A stretch of 64,000 bases of DNA from NCBI GenBank assembly GCA_039888615.1, contig JBDQQS010000001.1. The stretch is one strand, 5' to 3'. A program made the position numbers and the translations under genes. The stretch comes from Flavimaribacter sp039888615. Lineage in GTDB: Bacteria > Pseudomonadota > Alphaproteobacteria > Rhizobiales > Rhizobiaceae. The notes beneath the pieces are model-generated. The model searched no databases, was not told the origin of the DNA, and saw only the letters and a list, made by a program, of their open reading frames with translations. Each line of letters starts with the position of its first letter. The first letter of the stretch is position 1. Positions 60,890-64,000 of the stretch are shown in pieces.

Positions 60890-61963
60890 TCAGGCGGCCC
60901 GGGCTTTCAGGCGACTGCGCGCCATTTCATCGGCAACCATGCTGGTCGGCAGGTTCTCTTCGGCGGCGGTTTCGAAGATTTTACGGAGTGTCAGCGGGAT
61001 CGAGCGAACCCTGCTTCCGATCAAGGACCCGGTTTCATCCTGGCACGCCAGACAAATGACGCCTCCGGCGTTGAGCACGTAGTCTGGCGCAAAAAGTATA
61101 TCGCGTTCTGCTAACAATTGACCGTGATACGAAGCCGCAAGCTGATTGTTCGCCGAACCCGCGACTATCGGCGCAGCAATCTCGTCCACAGAATCGTCGT
61201 TGATGACGGCGCCCAGGGCGCATGGGGCAAATATATCCGCTTCAACGCGATGCGAATTTTCAGAGTCGACGGCAGCCGCCCCGAACGTGGTCTCGGCCTT
61301 CTTGACGCGGTCGCTCCTGATATCTGACACGATGAGCTTCGCGCCTGCTTCATGGAGCATCTCCGCCAAGCGCCATCCGACATTTCCCAGTCCCTGTATG
61401 GATACGGTCAAGCCGATGACCCAGTCGTCATCGAATTTGAAGCGGCGTGCTTCCTTCATTCCCTCGAAGACGCCCAGCGCCGTATAGGGGGAGGGATCTC
61501 CCGCCGGACCCTTCGTTCCCCCTCTGACATAAGGAGTGACTTCCGCCAGAATATCCATATCGGACGGGGTCAGACCCACGTCTTCGCCGCTGATGTATCG
61601 TCCCTCAAGGTCGTTGACTGTTCTTGCAAAAGCCTTGAGCAGCGCGGGGGATTTATTGCGTTCGGGATCGGCGATAATGACAGCCTTGCCGCCTCCGAAT
61701 TCCAGACCGGCTAGGGCATTCTTGCAGGTCATGCCTGAGGAAAGGCGCAGCACATCCGTCAACGCGGCTGCCTTGGTCGGGTACTTCCACAGGCGCGCGC
61801 CGCCAAGGGCAGGCCCGAGCACGGTGCTGTGGATTGCGATTATGACGTCCACTCCAAACTCGGGAAGCCGCCTGAAAACGACATGTTCGTGATCGTCAAA
61901 ATCTGGATGATCGGACAGAAATTCCTGTCGAAAATCCTCCATCGTCATGGCGTGCGTGTTCAC
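60890..61963 (-). CDS. Glu/Leu/Phe/Val dehydrogenase family protein
   Basis: 357 residues. The catalytic lysine region is SSGMTCKNALAGLEFGGGKAVI, the catalytic Asp lies in GEDVGLTP, and the NAD-binding motif is IQGLGNVGWRLAEML. The short length and order match leucine/phenylalanine-type dehydrogenases rather than glutamate dehydrogenase. It oxidatively deaminates a branched or aromatic amino acid to its keto acid. The start is GTG 61963 with GAGG upstream; ATG 61948 has no ribosome site. Confidence 0.9.
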   Translation of the reverse strand: MNTHAMTMEDFRQEFLSDHPDFDDHEHVVFRRLPEFGVDVIIAIHSTVLGPALGGARLWKYPTKAAALTDVLRLSSGMTCKNALAGLEFGGGKAVIIADPERNKSPALLKAFARTVNDLEGRYISGEDVGLTPSDMDILAEVTPYVRGGTKGPAGDPSPYTALGVFEGMKEARRFKFDDDWVIGLTVSIQGLGNVGWRLAEMLHEAGAKLIVSDIRSDRVKKAETTFGAAAVDSENSHRVEADIFAPCALGAVINDDSVDEIAAPIVAGSANNQLAASYHGQLLAERDILFAPDYVLNAGGVICLACQDETGSLIGSRVRSIPLTLRKIFETAAEENLPTSMVADEMARSRLKARAA

Positions 61964-62205
61964 GGTTCACGACCTCGCTGGCGTTCGCTAACCACGCGCG
62001 ACTTCCGATACGCAACGCGGAAATACTGCGTTATAATATAATACATAGATTGTCTGTCGTAAAGAAATACAACTATAGAGAGTGTAATTGCTTTTCTACC
62101 ATTAGTAGATGAGGTGGCGGAGCGATGAAAATCAGGAATAGTTTACTGATCTCAAGAGTAATAACGGCTAGGATAGCGCCTCAACAGCATGGAGGCGTTC
62201 TTTTC

Positions 62206-63309
62206 ATGATTTTCAGAATGGCGTTAGCAGGATTGTCCATGGCGTTGACGCCAATAGCGGCGCACGCGCAAACAGCCAGCTCTTCACCACCGCCCGCTGT
62301 CGTGGTTTCGACGGTGACGGAGCAGTCTCCCGCCGCCTTGAACAGATATGTCGGCAGGGTGATTGCCGTCAGCACGGTCGAGCTTCAAGCCCGGGTGACC
62401 GGTTTTCTCGAAAAACGCAATTTCACTGAAGGCGCGACCGTCAAGAAAGGCGACGTCCTCTATGAGATAGAAAAGGACACCTACAAGGCGAACGTGGACA
62501 AGTCGGCGGCGACCGTAGAGGGCGCGCAGGCCACGGTGACGGACGATCAGAAGACGTTCGAACGCATGAAGTTCCTGCGCGACAAGCAGGACCAGCCGCA
62601 ATCGGCGGTGGATCAGGCAGAAGCCGACCTCCAGAACAGTCAGGCGACGCTTGGCGAAGCCAAGGCTCAACTGGAGCTGGACAAGATCAATCTCGGCTAT
62701 ACGACAATCACCAGCCCGATCGACGGCCGGATAAGCACGACCAATATCAACGTGGGCAATCTCGTCACCCCGGACAGCGGCACTTTGGCGACCATTCTGA
62801 GCGTCGATCCGATCTATGTCCGGTTCTACATCAGCGAAATCGACCTTGTCGATGCGCGACAGAGGGGGCTGATCGGAGAGGACCAGGCGAAACTCGAAGT
62901 GGAGATCACGCTCTCGAACGGAGACGTTTATCCGAAAACGGGCACGATCAACTATGTCGGGGTCGCGATCGAACAGTCGACGGACACAACCGAAATCAGA
63001 GCCACTTTCGACAACCCCGACGGTATTCTGATTCCGGGTCAGTTCGTCACTGCAAGGACGATGGATCCGTCGGCCAAGCCGGAACTCGCCGTCCCACAGC
63101 TTGCTGTGCAACTCGACAAGAAGGGACACTTCGTTTTCCTCGTGGGCGACGACAACAAGGTCGAAAGACAGGACATCGAGGTTGGTCAGCAGAAAGCCGG
63201 GATGTGGGTCGTCACCTCGGGATTGAAAAAAGATCAGAAGGTCATCGTACAGGGCCTGCAGAAGGTGCAGCCCGGAATCATCGTGAAGCCCGTCGAGCAG
63301 CAGAGCTGA
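62206..63309 (+). CDS. RND efflux periplasmic adaptor protein
   Basis: 367 residues from ATG 62206, which has GGAGG ten bases upstream and gives a clean signal peptide (MIFRMALAG...AAHAQ). An in-frame ATG at 62125 would add 27 residues and also has a possible ribosome site (GAGG). The mature protein has the lipoyl half-motifs VELQARVTGFLEKRNFTEGATVKKGDVLYEI, an alpha-hairpin, and TTITSPIDGRISTTNINVGNLV, the standard AcrA/MexA layout. It links the downstream RND pump to an outer-membrane channel. Confidence 0.92.
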   Translation: MIFRMALAGLSMALTPIAAHAQTASSSPPPAVVVSTVTEQSPAALNRYVGRVIAVSTVELQARVTGFLEKRNFTEGATVKKGDVLYEIEKDTYKANVDKSAATVEGAQATVTDDQKTFERMKFLRDKQDQPQSAVDQAEADLQNSQATLGEAKAQLELDKINLGYTTITSPIDGRISTTNINVGNLVTPDSGTLATILSVDPIYVRFYISEIDLVDARQRGLIGEDQAKLEVEITLSNGDVYPKTGTINYVGVAIEQSTDTTEIRATFDNPDGILIPGQFVTARTMDPSAKPELAVPQLAVQLDKKGHFVFLVGDDNKVERQDIEVGQQKAGMWVVTSGLKKDQKVIVQGLQKVQPGIIVKPVEQQS

Positions 63310-63321
63310 CGGGAGCGATTG

Positions 63322-64000
63322 ATGATATCCGAGTTCTTTATTGATCGGCCGAAATTTGCCGTCGTCATCGCTATCGTCACCACGCTCGTCGGCGCTATCG
63401 GGATCATATTCATTCCGATTGCGGACTATCCAGATATTGCGCCGCCCCAGGTTTCGGTCACGGCGCAATATCCAGGCGCCAGCGCCAAGGTGATCCAGGA
63501 CACCGTCGCCACACCTATCGAGCAACAGGTCAACGGCGTCGACGGCATGCTGTACATGACGTCGACCAGCGACAACAGCGGCAACTATGTCCTGACGGTC
63601 AATTTCAGGATCGGGACCGATCCGGATATCGCGGCCGTCAACGTGCAGAACCGGGTCGCCATGGCGACGGCGCTTTTGCCCGCCACTGTGGTCCAGCAGG
63701 GCGTAATTACGTCCAAACAGTCCAGCAATATGATTCAGGTAATTAACCTGATATCGCCGGACCAGTCGCGGGACGAACTCTTTCTCAGCAACTATGCGGC
63801 AAACCATGTGCAAGAGCCCTTGAGCCGCATTCCGGGCGTGGGCGGCACGGCCCAGTTCGGCCAACTCAATTACAGCATGCGGGTATGGCTGGACGCAGAC
63901 AAGCTGACTTACCTCAACCTGACGGCGTCGGACGTCGTCGATGCGATCAACGCCCAGAACGTCCAGGCGACCGCCGGAACGGTCGGCGCTCCGCCGTTCG
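63322..64000 (+). CDS. RND efflux pump inner-membrane subunit, 3'-truncated by the window edge
   Basis: The frame starts at ATG 63322, with GGGAG upstream, 12 bases after the adaptor gene, and is open to the window end (226 residues). FFIDRPKFAVVIAIV at the N-terminus, YPDIAPPQVSVTAQYPGASA and PLSRIPGVGGTAQFG match AcrB/MexB-type proteins. It should form a trimeric proton-driven pump with the adaptor; substrates cannot be read from this fragment. Confidence 0.95.
   Translation, partial: MISEFFIDRPKFAVVIAIVTTLVGAIGIIFIPIADYPDIAPPQVSVTAQYPGASAKVIQDTVATPIEQQVNGVDGMLYMTSTSDNSGNYVLTVNFRIGTDPDIAAVNVQNRVAMATALLPATVVQQGVITSKQSSNMIQVINLISPDQSRDELFLSNYAANHVQEPLSRIPGVGGTAQFGQLNYSMRVWLDADKLTYLNLTASDVVDAINAQNVQATAGTVGAPPF

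Noticed and set aside
62284..63864. 526-codon minus-strand frame opposite the RND adaptor and pump genes
   Set aside because: Antisense to two well-supported genes, with no recognisable domain; it reflects high-GC codon structure.

Overview
The window is a chromosome segment of roughly 60% GC that looks alphaproteobacterial, probably Hyphomicrobiales (Rhizobiales). This is an inference. It rests on a CTTGTG-N17-CTATAT promoter before htpG, a PotFGHI-type polyamine transporter, an ECF42 sigma factor paired with a DGPF (YciI) protein, a hydroxyproline-catabolic cluster, and many ABC and MFS transporters. No rRNA, tRNA, CRISPR array or insertion sequence was recognised. The window opens inside an ABC solute-binding gene and closes inside an RND pump gene.

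1-7.5 kb: partial solute-binding protein, a decayed malonyl-CoA decarboxylase, a MAPEG protein, htpG, then an SRPBCC protein, a DGPF protein and an ECF42 sigma factor in a row, and an NAD-dependent epimerase. 7.5-15 kb (all minus strand): potFGHI, a HigBA-like toxin-antitoxin pair, and an amino-acid ABC transporter (binding protein plus two permeases, no ATPase gene). 15-23 kb: glutathione S-transferase, a degraded glutathionyl-hydroquinone reductase, YgiD/DoxX with a divergent LysR regulator, a VOC protein, an FMN-barrel protein with a divergent MocR regulator, and a PaaK-like ligase.

23-30 kb: a two-gene operon encoding a serine protease fused to phospholipase D-like domains followed by a second, V8-like serine protease. 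After it come an ArsR-type regulator with a palindromic operator, an amidase and a small protein. 30-35 kb: two tandem paralogous MFS symporters, prolyl iminopeptidase, a small K+ channel and a Bcr/CflA efflux pump.

35-42 kb: the most striking block, on the minus strand. A DprA-like protein overlaps a ComF-like phosphoribosyltransferase, followed by a 1459-residue NACHT/STAND ATPase with pentapeptide repeats and about 16-17 WD40 repeats. A hairpin-rich intergenic segment precedes it. This has the architecture of a conflict or phage-defence locus. 42-46.4 kb: 4-hydroxyproline epimerase, a D-amino-acid oxidase-type flavoenzyme, a DapA-family lyase and a divergent GntR regulator, forming a hydroxyproline-degradation module.

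46.5-64 kb: ring-cleaving dioxygenase, 2-keto-3-deoxygluconate kinase, an orphan protein behind a strong promoter that carries a 19-bp palindrome, an HlyD-type protein coupled to a CDF-like protein without the usual metal ligands, a carboxypeptidase Taq, an alpha/beta hydrolase, two tandem class III cyclases (one fused to DUF427), a membrane ClpP-like protein, a methyltransferase, an SH3/glycine-rich envelope protein, a Leu/Phe-type dehydrogenase and the start of an RND efflux operon.
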